Below are positions 24,939-34,219 of a stretch of DNA of 64,000 nucleotides, piece after piece; the first letter of the stretch is position 1; every line of letters begins with the position of its first letter. A program made the position numbers and the translations under genes. This stretch comes from Flavobacteriaceae bacterium (GTDB lineage Bacteria > Bacteroidota > Bacteroidia > Flavobacteriales > Flavobacteriaceae): assembly GCA_013373635.1 (NCBI GenBank), contig JABXHN010000010.1, positions 183,568 through 247,567 on the forward strand. Reading direction: 5' to 3'. The notes below the pieces were generated by a model. It had not been told where the DNA came from and made no database searches. It was given only the letters and a program-made list of their open reading frames with translations.

Positions 24939-26644
24939 GACTCAGATGCTTTGAGGTCTTTTAGTTTTAATTGAATTGAAGTCGTTCCCTGCCACGTATT
25001 GTGATCTAGACTATAGACAATATCTGCTTTTTTTCGCCCTGTAATCAGGTTTAAATGCTTCCCTAAATCAAATCCAATCGCATCAGTACCATAGGCCATA
25101 TCTTGAGAAAATCGAGCCTTGAGGTGTTTGTCATCTTCACCAACAGTTTTTGCATAACCACTGTCCTCAACACCTTTGCTTATAAACGTCGGAGCCCAAT
25201 TTTCAGGGCCAAAGGGAGCGAATTGTTTGAGAATTCTATAGAATTTAGGATTGATATCTTCGAGTCTTAATTCCATATCGATGCTTATAGAAGGAGTTTT
25301 AAGCTCTTCTTCTAAGTTCAATGAGACATAGGCTTCAAAGGCTTTTTTAAAAGAGTTGTACTGCTCGGGCTTTAGAGTCACTCCTGCAGCGTATTTATGC
25401 CCTCCAAATTGAATTAAGTGATCGCTACAGGCTTCAATGGCCTGATAGATATCAAATCCCTTTACGGATCGTGCTGAGGCAGCGAGTTGATCACCACTCT
25501 TGGTAAAAACAAGTGTGGGTCTGTAATAGGTGTCGATGAGCCTAGAGGCGACAATTCCGATAACCCCTTTGTGCCAATGCTCATCATAGACTACGGTACT
25601 AGCCGCTTTTTCTTCTTTAAGATTTGTTATTTGATCGAGTGCTTCCTTTGTGATTTTCGACTCTACACTTCTTCTTTCAGTATTGTTCTGTTCGATTTGT
25701 GAACTGATCTTTCGAGCCTTAGAAGCGTCTTTTTCGACTAATAATTCAACGGCCTGTGAACCGTGATTCATTCGTCCAGCTGCATTAATTCTTGGAGCGA
25801 TAATAAAGATGACATTGGTAAGGGTTAATTGCTCAATTCCGACTTGATCGATGATGGCTTTAAATCCAGGTCTAGGACTGTTGTTGAGTTGTTCCAAACC
25901 AAGACTTGCTAGGGTTCTGTTTTCACCGTCAAGAGGGACTATATCAGCGCCAATTGCCGTTGCTACTAAATCGAGGTATGGGATTAGATCAATTTCTTCC
26001 AATCCCAATTCTTCACCCAATGCTTGAATTAGTTTAAAACCAATACCGCAACCACAGAGTTCTTTATAAGGATAGGAGCAATCAATTTGTTTGGGGTTGA
26101 GTATGGCCTGTGCATCAGGCAATTCATCTCCAGGTCGGTGGTGATCACAGATAATAAAGTCAATACCTTTTTCTTTGGCGTAAGCTACTTTGTCTACTGC
26201 TTTAATACCACAGTCGAGTGCTATGATTAGATTGATGTTATTTTCAGCTGCATAATCAATTCCCTGATAAGAAACTCCATAGCCTTCTGTGTAGCGATCG
26301 GGAATATAAGTGCTGATTTGATCGCTAAAATTCTTTAAAAAAGAACTCATCAGTGCCACAGAGGTGGTGCCATCCACATCGTAGTCTCCATAGACGAGAA
26401 TGGATTCTTCGAGAGATAAGGCTTCGAGAATTCTTCCAACGGCCTTATCCATATCCTTCATTAATGTTGGAGGGTGTAATTGATCAAAATGGGGTCTAAA
26501 AAAGTCCTTAGCGGCATCGAAATCTTCAATTCCTCTTTGAACTAAAAGCTCAGCGATGGGAAATGCAACTCCTAGAGCTTCTGCCAGGGCATTAGCCTTA
26601 TCCTTGTCTGCTTTTTCTCTAGTGATCCATCGCATGTATTGCAC
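24935..26644 (-). CDS. recJ: Single-stranded-DNA-specific exonuclease RecJ
   Basis: A 5'-3' exonuclease acting in recombination and mismatch repair. The 569-residue protein carries the DHH-family motifs DYDVDGTTS, DCG, DHHRPGD and GGHKYAAG (DHHA1 domain), with a C-terminal OB-like region. The length is normal. It starts at MQYMRWITRE, with its ATG overlapping the OsmC-family gene stop by one base, so the two are co-transcribed. Confidence 0.95.
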   Translation of the reverse strand: MQYMRWITREKADKDKANALAEALGVAFPIAELLVQRGIEDFDAAKDFFRPHFDQLHPPTLMKDMDKAVGRILEALSLEESILVYGDYDVDGTTSVALMSSFLKNFSDQISTYIPDRYTEGYGVSYQGIDYAAENNINLIIALDCGIKAVDKVAYAKEKGIDFIICDHHRPGDELPDAQAILNPKQIDCSYPYKELCGCGIGFKLIQALGEELGLEEIDLIPYLDLVATAIGADIVPLDGENRTLASLGLEQLNNSPRPGFKAIIDQVGIEQLTLTNVIFIIAPRINAAGRMNHGSQAVELLVEKDASKARKISSQIEQNNTERRSVESKITKEALDQITNLKEEKAASTVVYDEHWHKGVIGIVASRLIDTYYRPTLVFTKSGDQLAASARSVKGFDIYQAIEACSDHLIQFGGHKYAAGVTLKPEQYNSFKKAFEAYVSLNLEEELKTPSISIDMELRLEDINPKFYRILKQFAPFGPENWAPTFISKGVEDSGYAKTVGEDDKHLKARFSQDMAYGTDAIGFDLGKHLNLITGRKKADIVYSLDHNTWQGTTSIQLKLKDLKASES

Positions 26645-27063
26645 TAAGACTTATGGAATACGATCTCGTTTGTCAATTCTGAAAACCGACGAAACATTTC
26701 AGCGACACCACAGTATCGATCTACTGAAAGCTCTACACATCGATTGAGTTTCGCTTCATTGAGATTTTCTCCGTGAAAATGGTAAATCACATGTACCTTA
26801 TCGTAAAATTTAGGGTGTTCATCGGTAAGATGAGCCTTGATTTCAATACTGAATTCATCAACTTCTAATTTCATTTTTTTGATTAGAAAAGCGACGTCTA
26901 AACCTGAACAACCAGCCAATGCTGAAAGCATCAAACTTTTAGGTCTGTAATAGGTTGCTCCTGATTCAGGCTGGTCTGCATCGATGATTAGATGGTGACC
27001 TGAAGTGTTTTCTGATTCAAATGAATTTCCTCCTTTCCAGAAGGTACTGATATGATTTTCCAT
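26644..27063 (-). CDS. OsmC family protein
   Basis: A 139-residue protein of the OsmC/Ohr family with the two characteristic cysteines, Cys52 in ALAGCSGLDV and Cys118 in DRYCGVAEM, which in relatives reduce organic peroxides. The general OsmC layout fits better than Ohr, so the peroxidase substrate is uncertain. I start it at MENHISTFWK; an upstream in-frame ATG at 27093 adds ten residues of no family character. It shares an overlap with recJ. Confidence 0.85.
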   Translation of the reverse strand: MENHISTFWKGGNSFESENTSGHHLIIDADQPESGATYYRPKSLMLSALAGCSGLDVAFLIKKMKLEVDEFSIEIKAHLTDEHPKFYDKVHVIYHFHGENLNEAKLNRCVELSVDRYCGVAEMFRRFSELTNEIVFHKS

Positions 27064-27131
27064 AAAATGAGTAATTAGATTGTAAAAATACAATAATTCT
27101 CTGAAGTCTTTCTCAAAGAAACCTCCTCATA

Positions 27132-28259
27132 TCAGAGAAAAAATCGCTCAAAAAGATCGATGGTAAGTAGTCCCCAAAAGGTCCCAGTCGCCATGGATAA
27201 GATTGCCAGTACAATGGCGTGAGGCATCCATTTTTTTTCATAAGCAGCAGTTACAGCAGGAGCGGTTGCAATTCCTCCAACATTTGCCATACTGGCAATT
27301 GGAACCCATGCAAAATTGATGTTTAAGAGTTTTGCAACGATGATACTAATGGTAAATTGAGCCAACATCCAGACGATTAGAAATCCAAAAAAATGACTGT
27401 TAAAAGTCAAATGGTCAAAATTGAGTTTAAGTCCTAATACGGCCATGACCATTAGAATGAGTAAACCACCCATTTTAAGCACAAAATCAAAATTCCACTT
27501 CTTGATATAATTACTCATAAGGAGCCCTACAATAGACAGGGCAATAATTTTACCGATAAAAGGCTCAATAGTGATATGTACAAGACCGACCACGGCAAAT
27601 AAAATTGCAATAACCAGGTATTTGGAAATTGGTTTCTCGGACTGTTCGACTGTCGAAAGCGGTAGTGTCTTCGAGTCAATTTTTAGGATTCGATTGATGG
27701 CTTCACTTTTTTTAATGAGCTGAAACATCAAGATGGTCCATATGTTAACCAGGATATTGTCCATCACAAGGATGCTCAAAAATACTTCTTCAGGGGTGTC
27801 GATCAATTCTTTGAGAACTAATTGAGAAGTAGAACCTCCAATCCAAGAACCGACTATGGGAGGGATTCCTTTCCAATAATTTTCTTGAATTAAGACGCCT
27901 TGTATAAATTCGTGCCCGTCGTAAAAAACCAGAAGTATTATAGGTAAGACAGCTATGGCAAGTGAACCCGAAAGAAATAACAAAATGGGCTTGTAGCCAA
28001 TGGCTTTTAGGCCTTGAAAGCTCAAACTGCTCATCACTGCTACAATGGCTAGTGGAATCAACAGGTTCTTACTCCACTGGTGTATCTGTGAAGCGGAGTA
28101 ATCTACCTCAAACAATTCAGAGATTAATGCGGGAAATAAATAAGCTAATAAGATGGCTGGGACCCAATCAAAAAGGGTTTTGATGTGTTTGTTTTCCCAT
28201 TGATCTAATAGTCTTACAGCAATCACTGTAAAGAGACTGATGAGGATTGGTTGAATCAT
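27132..28259 (-). CDS. DUF819 family membrane protein
   Basis: A 375-residue integral membrane protein with about ten hydrophobic helices and the family signatures PPIVGSWIGGSTSQL and SMANVGGIATAPAVTAAYEKKWMP, given here in part. DUF819 (YjcL-like) proteins are predicted transporters of unknown substrate. It is separated from rsmI by nine bases in the same direction, so it may be co-transcribed with it. Confidence 0.85.
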   Translation of the reverse strand: MIQPILISLFTVIAVRLLDQWENKHIKTLFDWVPAILLAYLFPALISELFEVDYSASQIHQWSKNLLIPLAIVAVMSSLSFQGLKAIGYKPILLFLSGSLAIAVLPIILLVFYDGHEFIQGVLIQENYWKGIPPIVGSWIGGSTSQLVLKELIDTPEEVFLSILVMDNILVNIWTILMFQLIKKSEAINRILKIDSKTLPLSTVEQSEKPISKYLVIAILFAVVGLVHITIEPFIGKIIALSIVGLLMSNYIKKWNFDFVLKMGGLLILMVMAVLGLKLNFDHLTFNSHFFGFLIVWMLAQFTISIIVAKLLNINFAWVPIASMANVGGIATAPAVTAAYEKKWMPHAIVLAILSMATGTFWGLLTIDLFERFFL

Positions 28260-28268
28260 AGAAGCAAC

Positions 28269-28937
28269 TTATTTTGCTCCTAAGATAATCACAAATTCTC
28301 CTTTTGGAGCTTTTTCTTCAAAATGATGCAAGACTTCTTCTAAACTTCCTCTTACAGTTTCCTCGTAGAGTTTGGAGATTTCTCTTGAAATAGAGCATGG
28401 GCGATCTCCTCCACAAACCTCGATGAGCTGTGAAAGTGTTTTGAGGAGTTTATAGGGGGACTCGTACAAGATGACGGTTCGACTTTCTGCTGCGAGCTCA
28501 TCCAATCTGGTTTTTCTGCCTTTTTTAGGAGGTAAAAACCCTTCAAACACAAATCGATCCGAAGGCAATCCACTATTGACAAGAGCGGGAACAAAGGCTG
28601 TGGCTCCAGGCAGGCATTCAATGGGGATCCCCTGGGCGATACAGGCTCTAGAAAGTAAAAATCCAGGATCTGAAATAGCAGGAGTTCCCGCATCTGAAAT
28701 CAGCGCCATGGTTGTTCCAGCCTTCAATTTTGACACTAGTCCCTCGACCGTTTTATGCTCATTGTGCATATGATGGGATTGAAGTGGAGTGTGAATGTCC
28801 AAATGAGACAGCAACTTTTTAGAGGTTCTGGTATCCTCAGCAAGGATGAGGTCCACCTCTTTTAAAGTTTTGATTGCTCTTAGGGTAATATCTTCCAGAT
28901 TTCCAATTGGAGTGGGAACCAAATAGAGTTTTGCCAT
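28269..28937 (-). CDS. rsmI: 16S rRNA (cytidine(1402)-2'-O)-methyltransferase
   Basis: Methylates the ribose of C1402 in 16S rRNA using S-adenosylmethionine. The 222-residue tetrapyrrole-methylase-fold protein starts with the diagnostic LYLVPTPIGNLEDITLRA and carries EDTRTSKKLL, SDAGTPAISDPG and the segment RPCSISREISKLYEE. It is shorter than E. coli RsmI (about 286) because the C-terminal extension is missing, as is usual in this phylum. The unknown 202-residue gene is just upstream in the same direction. Confidence 0.95.
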   Translation of the reverse strand: MAKLYLVPTPIGNLEDITLRAIKTLKEVDLILAEDTRTSKKLLSHLDIHTPLQSHHMHNEHKTVEGLVSKLKAGTTMALISDAGTPAISDPGFLLSRACIAQGIPIECLPGATAFVPALVNSGLPSDRFVFEGFLPPKKGRKTRLDELAAESRTVILYESPYKLLKTLSQLIEVCGGDRPCSISREISKLYEETVRGSLEEVLHHFEEKAPKGEFVIILGAK

Positions 28938-28943
28938 GGACTT

Positions 28944-29552
28944 TTAGGAATATTGAGAGCGAATTAAATTTAGAAAACGTTCTTCGTATTCTTCTTTTCC
29001 TTCCCAGTTAGTGTATTCTGGCTTTACGTAATGATTGATAAAGTCAATTGCTTCATCTAGATTATCAATAGAAGCTAAGGTGGTCAATACTCGATCTAAA
29101 TCTTCGTTTTGACCTCCAAATAAATGCTTTGTAAAAGCCAATCGATCGTTGAGTCCTAATTTAAGACCTTTGGATAACTGATCGTTGAGGGTCAATGTTG
29201 GATTAGGGGCGATGGTTTCGCTAACTATTTGATCCCCCATTTGAGATACCATATCTTTGATGGTTAACATGCCAGGAATCATGATATCATCTTGATGCGG
29301 ATTGTTTTCAGGAATTTCTTTTCGTGTCGAGAGTACTTGCTCAGCCATTTTTTCGAATTTGACTACAATCGCTTTTTTGTCTTCATCCTCAGACAGGTCA
29401 AATTCGTGTTCCAAGGCATATCGTAGTACCAGAGACTTCTCATAGAGCGATCTGATTTTTTCAAATACCTCCTCTGATGAAAAAGAATCTTCTTTCTTCA
29501 ACAGTTCTTTGGCTAGTGCTTTGAGTTCTATTTCTAGATTTTTTGTTAGCAT
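28944..29552 (-). CDS. Conserved-looking protein of unknown function
   Basis: A 202-residue soluble acidic protein. The N-terminal half is mostly charged helix (residues 1-80, possible coiled coil). The C-terminal half contains LNDRLAFTKHLFGGQNEDL and a short tail with YVKPEYTNW. I know of similar unannotated proteins in Flavobacteriia but cannot name a family. It is divergent from tdk, with a 104-base gap, and precedes rsmI by six bases. Confidence 0.75.
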   Translation of the reverse strand: MLTKNLEIELKALAKELLKKEDSFSSEEVFEKIRSLYEKSLVLRYALEHEFDLSEDEDKKAIVVKFEKMAEQVLSTRKEIPENNPHQDDIMIPGMLTIKDMVSQMGDQIVSETIAPNPTLTLNDQLSKGLKLGLNDRLAFTKHLFGGQNEDLDRVLTTLASIDNLDEAIDFINHYVKPEYTNWEGKEEYEERFLNLIRSQYS

Positions 29553-29656
29553 AGTACTAAATTAAGGTTTTTTTAATAGGACAGATGCTAAAATCCCGTT
29601 AAAATCTAAGAGGTACCATAGTTGAAATTAGTACATTTACCCTTAATTAAGAGTTT

Positions 29657-30301
29657 ATGTTTTTAGAAAACACATCAAATGCAAATGAAAAGTTCGGATG
29701 GATAGAAGTCATCTGTGGCTCTATGTTTTCGGGTAAGACCGAGGAGTTGATCCGAAGGCTTAAACGAGCGAAAATAGCTAAACAAAAGATTGAGATATTT
29801 AAACCGATCATCGATGTTCGTTACGACGAACAAATGGTAGTATCTCACGATGAAAATCAAATTCGATCGACTCCTGTTCCTGCAGCAGCTCATATTAAAT
29901 TACTAGCAGACGACTGTGATGTGGTGGGAATCGACGAAGCTCAATTCTTCGATTCTGAGATTGTAGAAGTTTGCAACGATCTGGCCAATAGAGGAATTCG
30001 AGTAATTGTAGCCGGTCTCGATATGGATTTTAAAGGGAAACCCTTTGGTCCCATGCCGGAGTTGATGGCAGTGGCTGAGTATGTAACTAAGGTACACGCC
30101 ATTTGTGCTCGAACAGGTAAACTCGCTAATTACTCTTATCGAAAAGCAGCTGATCAAGACAAGCAAGTAATGCTAGGTGAAACAGATGTTTACGAACCCC
30201 TCAGTAGAGAAGCTTTTTACAAGGAACAACGTTCCAAGAAGTTGAAGCAAATGAATGTTGATACAGAAATCCTTTCTTCAAAAGATGCCGCTAAAAAATA
30301 A
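29657..30301 (+). CDS. tdk: Thymidine kinase (type II)
   Basis: Phosphorylates thymidine in salvage. The 214-residue protein has the P-loop [11 protein letters not shown] (Lys27) and the catalytic segment GIDEAQFF (Asp93, Glu94). The C-terminal zinc ribbon of type II kinases normally has two Cys pairs. Here only Cys150 in HAICARTG remains, and the distal pair is replaced by [10 protein letters not shown], so zinc is probably not bound. I believe this is common in the phylum. The last 17 bases overlap the alr start. Confidence 0.92.
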   Translation: MFLENTSNANEKFGWIEVICGSMFSGKTEELIRRLKRAKIAKQKIEIFKPIIDVRYDEQMVVSHDENQIRSTPVPAAAHIKLLADDCDVVGIDEAQFFDSEIVEVCNDLANRGIRVIVAGLDMDFKGKPFGPMPELMAVAEYVTKVHAICARTGKLANYSYRKAADQDKQVMLGETDVYEPLSREAFYKEQRSKKLKQMNVDTEILSSKDAAKK

Positions 30302-31379
30302 AACGACTCTTGAAATTGATCTATCTGCTTTAGCTCATAACTATAAGATTCTTCGAGCTGAAACCAGTCCAAAAACCAAGTTTATGGCAGTGGTTAAAGC
30401 CAATGCCTATGGAAGTGATTCAATTCAGATTGCAAAAAAATTAGAGGATCTTGGTGTGGATTATTTTGCGGTGGCATACGCCTTAGAAGGGGAGGTTCTA
30501 AGAGCTCATGGGATTCAAAAACCCATATTGGTATTACACCCTCAGAGGGATCAATTAGATGAAATTTTAAAATTGAATCTAGAGCCTACGATCTATTCAT
30601 TTAAAGGATTAGAAGAGGTGATTGCGTATTCGCAAAACCAAAGGGTTCCCATTCACATCAAAGTCAATACAGGATTAAATCGATTGGGATTTAAGCCATC
30701 TGAACTCGATTCGGTGATAGAACTATTAAAAATGAATCCCTCTATAGATCTCAAAAGTGTATACTCTCATTTAATCGCCTCTGAAGATTCACAATCAAAG
30801 GCGATATGCCAGGGACAAATTGCTGCTTTTAACAAATCTGTCGAACGATTTAAAAAAGCAGGAATCACCATTCCACTTCGACATATGACCAATACCTCTG
30901 GAATCTTAAATTACAAAGAGGCTCATTTTGAAATGGTACGATCGGGTATTGGACTCTATGGATTTGCCAATGGAACCTATGACAGTCATCTAAAGCCTAT
31001 AGGTAGTTTAAAAACTGTAATTTCAAAAATCAATCAACTATCAAAAGGAGAAGGAGTTGGATACAATTCTGGTTTTGTTGCCGATAAAGCGATGCGAGTT
31101 GCCACCTTGCCAATTGGACATGCCGATGGAATCACTAGAATTTACTCTAAGGGGAAGGCTGCAGTTTGGATTCACAATCAGCCTGCTGAAATTTTAGGCA
31201 ACGTATGTATGGACATGATCATGGTCAATGTCACTTCAATTGAATGCCAAGAAGGAGACGAGGTAATTTTATTTGATCAAACCCATTCGGCTTGTGAATT
31301 TGCCGAAGGAGCTGGGACGATTTCTTATGAACTTATAACCGCTATAGGACCCCGTGTAAACAGGATTGTTAAACAATAA
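30285..31379 (+). CDS. alr: Alanine racemase
   Basis: Interconverts L- and D-alanine for peptidoglycan. The 364-residue PLP enzyme has Lys38 in [13 protein letters not shown] and the second-domain motif [14 protein letters not shown] start it at the ATG giving [10 protein letters not shown], inside the end of tdk; an upstream in-frame start at 30255 is possible but adds ten residues not typical of the family. Full length, with no sign of degeneration. A palindrome follows the stop. Confidence 0.94.
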   Translation: MPLKNKTTLEIDLSALAHNYKILRAETSPKTKFMAVVKANAYGSDSIQIAKKLEDLGVDYFAVAYALEGEVLRAHGIQKPILVLHPQRDQLDEILKLNLEPTIYSFKGLEEVIAYSQNQRVPIHIKVNTGLNRLGFKPSELDSVIELLKMNPSIDLKSVYSHLIASEDSQSKAICQGQIAAFNKSVERFKKAGITIPLRHMTNTSGILNYKEAHFEMVRSGIGLYGFANGTYDSHLKPIGSLKTVISKINQLSKGEGVGYNSGFVADKAMRVATLPIGHADGITRIYSKGKAAVWIHNQPAEILGNVCMDMIMVNVTSIECQEGDEVILFDQTHSACEFAEGAGTISYELITAIGPRVNRIVKQ

Positions 31380-31396
31380 TGTTATAAATATAACAT
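31379..31396. promoter_or_regulatory. Palindrome between alr and asd
   Basis: ATGTTATA, two A bases, TATAACAT: a perfect 8-bp inverted repeat that begins at the alr stop and lies about 35 bases before the asd -33 element. It has the size and symmetry of a dimeric regulator site and no T run, so it is not a terminator. Function is inferred only from form. Confidence 0.4.
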
Positions 31397-31430
31397 CTTG
31401 TTAAATATTTATAATAATCTCATTACTTCT

Positions 31431-31462
31431 TTTGTCTAAACGAAAGCCTTGTTGTATTTTCG
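31431..31462 (+). promoter_or_regulatory. Promoter of asd
   Basis: TTTG at 31431-31434, a 20-base spacer and TATTTTCG at 31455-31462, one base from the TAnnTTTG box. The leader would be about 20 bases to the ATG at 31488. Confidence 0.6.
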
Positions 31463-31487
31463 CATCTCAAAAATTAATATTTAAGAA

Positions 31488-32477
31488 ATGAAATTAGCAG
31501 TTGTAGGCGCCACAGGAATGGTTGGTGAAGTTATGTTAAGAGTTTTAGCAGAGCGAAATTTTCCTATTGATGAATTGTTACTTGTCGCTTCAGAGCGATC
31601 TGTAGGTAAAGAACTAAGTTATAAGGGTGAAACCTATAAAGTAATCGGGTTGCAAGATGCAGTGGATGCTGCTCCTGATATCGCTATTTTCTCTGCAGGA
31701 GGAGATACTTCTTTAGAATGGGCTCCAAAATTTGCTGCAGCTGGTACGACTGTTATTGATAATTCTTCTGCTTGGAGAATGAATCCAAACAACAAATTGA
31801 TCGTTCCAGAAATCAACGCTAATGAATTAACTGCTGAGGATAAAATTATCGCAAATCCTAATTGTTCTACGATTCAACTAGTGATGGTATTAAATCCTTT
31901 ACACCAAAAATACGGGTTAAATAGAGTTGTTGTTTCAACGTATCAATCGGTATCAGGTACTGGAATTAAGGCTGTTCAACAAATGGAAAATGAATCTCAA
32001 GGAATTGAGGGAGATATGGCTTATCCGTATAAGATTAATAGAAATGCGCTTCCTCACTGTGATGTCTTTTTAGACAATGGATACACCAAAGAAGAAATGA
32101 AGCTAATGACTGAGCCTAAGAAGATTATGAGCGATGACAGCTTTAATCTCACCGCTACAGCTGTGCGTATTCCAACAGCAGGAGGACACTCAGAGGCGGT
32201 AAATATTTCATTTAACAATGATTTTGATTTAGAAGAAGTTCGTTCTATTTTAACTCAAACTCCAGGAGTTGTACTTGAAGATGACACCGCAAATAATATC
32301 TATCCAATGCCGATCAATGCACACGATAAAGACGAGGTATTTGTTGGAAGAATTAGAAGAGATGAGAGTATGCCAAATACCTTAAATCTTTGGGTAGTTG
32401 CAGACAACCTCAGAAAAGGAGCTGCTACTAATGCAATTCAAATTGCTGAATACCTAGTAGCAAACGGATTGGTTTAA
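31488..32477 (+). CDS. asd: Aspartate-semialdehyde dehydrogenase
   Basis: Reduces aspartyl phosphate to aspartate semialdehyde for lysine, threonine, methionine and diaminopimelate. The 329-residue protein has the NADP-binding VGATGMVGE, catalytic Cys126 in ANPNCSTIQ and the downstream His in AGGHSEAV. It has its own promoter and is followed by a clean terminator, so it is a single-gene unit, right after alr, another cell-wall precursor gene. Confidence 0.96.
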   Translation: MKLAVVGATGMVGEVMLRVLAERNFPIDELLLVASERSVGKELSYKGETYKVIGLQDAVDAAPDIAIFSAGGDTSLEWAPKFAAAGTTVIDNSSAWRMNPNNKLIVPEINANELTAEDKIIANPNCSTIQLVMVLNPLHQKYGLNRVVVSTYQSVSGTGIKAVQQMENESQGIEGDMAYPYKINRNALPHCDVFLDNGYTKEEMKLMTEPKKIMSDDSFNLTATAVRIPTAGGHSEAVNISFNNDFDLEEVRSILTQTPGVVLEDDTANNIYPMPINAHDKDEVFVGRIRRDESMPNTLNLWVVADNLRKGAATNAIQIAEYLVANGLV

Positions 32478-32502
32478 TACCAACTGACAAACAAACTAGA
32501 AT

Positions 32503-32528
32503 AAGCCATCGATTTGATGGCTTTTTTT
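32503..32528 (+). terminator. Intrinsic terminator of asd
   Basis: An 8-bp stem, AAGCCATC (32503-32510) with GATGGCTT (32516-32523), and a T run to 32528. It reaches the 3' end of the convergent small gene. Confidence 0.85.
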
Positions 32529-32727
32529 ATTGGTCAGATTTTTCTTTAATCTTTTTTGCTTGAACGAGGATCAACAATAGTACGATAGCGATGGCATCGA
32601 TCATTCCCGAAACAACAGCTGTAAAACTATCTCCCTCAAATGGATTGTCATAGTCAATAATAGTGAGGTTATAGATAAATAAGGCGGCTGCCATAGTCGT
32701 TAAAAAGTATATAAATTTTGTGCTCAT
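32527..32727 (-). CDS. Small two-helix membrane protein
   Basis: A 66-residue protein with two predicted membrane helices (about residues 5-24 and 37-56) separated by a short acidic loop with DYDNPFEGD, and a charged tail. I do not recognise a family. It starts four bases after marC on the same strand, so it is probably made with MarC. Confidence 0.7.
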   Translation of the reverse strand: MSTKFIYFLTTMAAALFIYNLTIIDYDNPFEGDSFTAVVSGMIDAIAIVLLLILVQAKKIKEKSDQ

Positions 32728-32731
32728 AAGA

Positions 32732-33307
32732 TTAAAATAACTCGTGGATATTTGCTGTGAATAGTTTTACGGCAATCGCTAAAAGGATCACTCCAAAAAC
32801 TTTACGAATAATGCTCAGTCCGTTTTTTCCTAAAAAGTGTTCAATTTTCTTAGAGGACTTAAGAACTAGATAGACAATAAGGATATTGAAAATGACCGCC
32901 ACTATGATATTTTCAACTCGGTATTCTGCTCTTAGAGAAAGCAAACTCGTCATGGTACCAGCACCAGCAATCAGTGGGAATGCAATGGGAACAATGGAAG
33001 CTGTCTCGGGCTCATCGTCTTTGTATAGTGTGATCCCTAAGATCATTTCAATCGCTAAGAAGAAAATGACAATAGCACCTGCAACCGCAAAAGAATTGAC
33101 ATCGATTCCGATGAGTTTTAAAATAGATTCTCCAACAAACAAGAAGAGTATCATGATCATTCCAGCGACTAAAGAGGCTTTTTCAGATTGAATGTGGCCT
33201 ACCTTATTTCGAAGACTGATAATGATAGGAACAGATCCCACAATATCGATTACGGCAAACAACACCATGGAAGCAGTTGCAATTTCTTTAAAGTTTAACT
33301 GTATCAT
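32732..33307 (-). CDS. MarC family integral membrane protein
   Basis: A 191-residue inner-membrane protein with six predicted helices and MarC/UPF0056 features: the N-terminal VLFAVIDIVGSVPIIISL and the central PIAFPLIAGAGTMTSLLSL. The family has no established transport substrate, and early links to multiple antibiotic resistance were not upheld. Gene order is DUF3109, marC, then a small membrane protein, with short gaps that suggest one operon. Confidence 0.88.
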   Translation of the reverse strand: MIQLNFKEIATASMVLFAVIDIVGSVPIIISLRNKVGHIQSEKASLVAGMIMILFLFVGESILKLIGIDVNSFAVAGAIVIFFLAIEMILGITLYKDDEPETASIVPIAFPLIAGAGTMTSLLSLRAEYRVENIIVAVIFNILIVYLVLKSSKKIEHFLGKNGLSIIRKVFGVILLAIAVKLFTANIHELF

Positions 33308-33321
33308 AGAGGGGATATTTA

Positions 33322-33897
33322 CTATTTAGTTTTTTCGTATTCGGTGGCAATCAATTCTAGATCTTTATACCATTGTTTACCAAATTTACGAATTAAAGGT
33401 TCTTTTAAAAATTTATAGACAGGGACTTTTAATTCCTTTCCAAGAGTACAGGCATCGTCACAGATGTCCCATTGGTGATAATTCACTGCAGTGAAGGATT
33501 CGTATTCTTTAAGTCTTACAGGATAAAGGTGACAGGAGAGGGGTTTCTTCCAAGAAATAACTCCATCTCTCTGGGCAGCTTCGATTCCACAGTGAGTGAT
33601 TCCATTTTCTGATTGAATGACATAAGCACATTGACTTCCTCCAACAAGGGGAGTTTCCCATTCACCGTCAAATCCCTTGACAAAGGCTCCTTGTTCTTCG
33701 ATGGCAGCGATGCCCTCCTGGGTAAGATAAGGTTTGATTTTGCTGTAGAGATCCACTAAAAGTTCAGTCTCTTTTTCTTCGAGTGGTGCACCAGCATCTC
33801 CTTCGATACAACAGGCTCCTTTGCAGGCGTTGAGGTTGCAAACAAAATCGCAATCAAATAAATCTTCTGAGACTAAAGTCTTATCGAGTTGGAACAT
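33322..33897 (-). CDS. DUF3109 family cysteine-rich protein
   Basis: A 191-residue cytoplasmic protein with a cysteine-rich N-terminus, CDFVCNLNACKGACC, and further cysteines in the segments SQCAYVI, THCGIE, LSCHLYPVR and DICDDAC. The pattern resembles the YkgJ-type metal or Fe-S binding proteins, and DUF3109 matches by overall form. Metal binding is inferred. A box TATTTTTG (33923-33916, minus) is a fitting promoter -7 element. Confidence 0.85.
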   Translation of the reverse strand: MFQLDKTLVSEDLFDCDFVCNLNACKGACCIEGDAGAPLEEKETELLVDLYSKIKPYLTQEGIAAIEEQGAFVKGFDGEWETPLVGGSQCAYVIQSENGITHCGIEAAQRDGVISWKKPLSCHLYPVRLKEYESFTAVNYHQWDICDDACTLGKELKVPVYKFLKEPLIRKFGKQWYKDLELIATEYEKTK

Positions 33898-34151
33898 AAT
33901 TCTCTTATTTCGCTACAAAAATACGTTAATTTTTAAGCTTGGGAATGCTCTTCTTAGAATATTCATATCAGTATTAAAAAATCGTTTATACCACTTCTCG
34001 TATACCAATGTTTTGATTTATAAAGAGATGCATTTTTGTACCATTTCGTATATTTTTTAAACACCTTTTGGTCTTATTTTTTTCTCCTGATACTTATCAA
34101 TAGAGCGCATTCGCTCCAATCTATTGTCCTGACTTATTTTAAAGTACATTT

Positions 34152-34163
34152 CAACAATTGTTG
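34152..34163. promoter_or_regulatory. Palindrome upstream of the nrdB promoter
   Basis: CAACAATTGTTG is a perfect 12-base palindrome about 27 bases upstream of the -33 element, at a position where an activator or repressor could bind. No regulator is assigned. Confidence 0.35.
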
Positions 34164-34189
34164 TTAAAAACTTTGTCGTTCGATGCCGA

Positions 34190-34219
34190 TTTTTGCCTTT
34201 AAAAAACCGACCTAATTTG
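34190..34219 (+). promoter_or_regulatory. Promoter of nrdB
   Basis: TTTTTG at 34190-34195, a 17-base spacer and TAATTTG at 34213-34219, one base short of the TAnnTTTG box. The leader to the ATG at 34270 would be about 45 bases. Confidence 0.5.

Noticed and set aside
28352..28773. Overlapping open frames of about 100-113 codons within rsmI on both strands
   Set aside because: rsmI carries all its motifs in its own frame; the others are shadows.
33821..34060. A 79-codon open frame in the region before nrdB
   Set aside because: It begins inside the DUF3109 gene on the opposite strand and its product lacks coding character; promoter-type elements occupy the same area.
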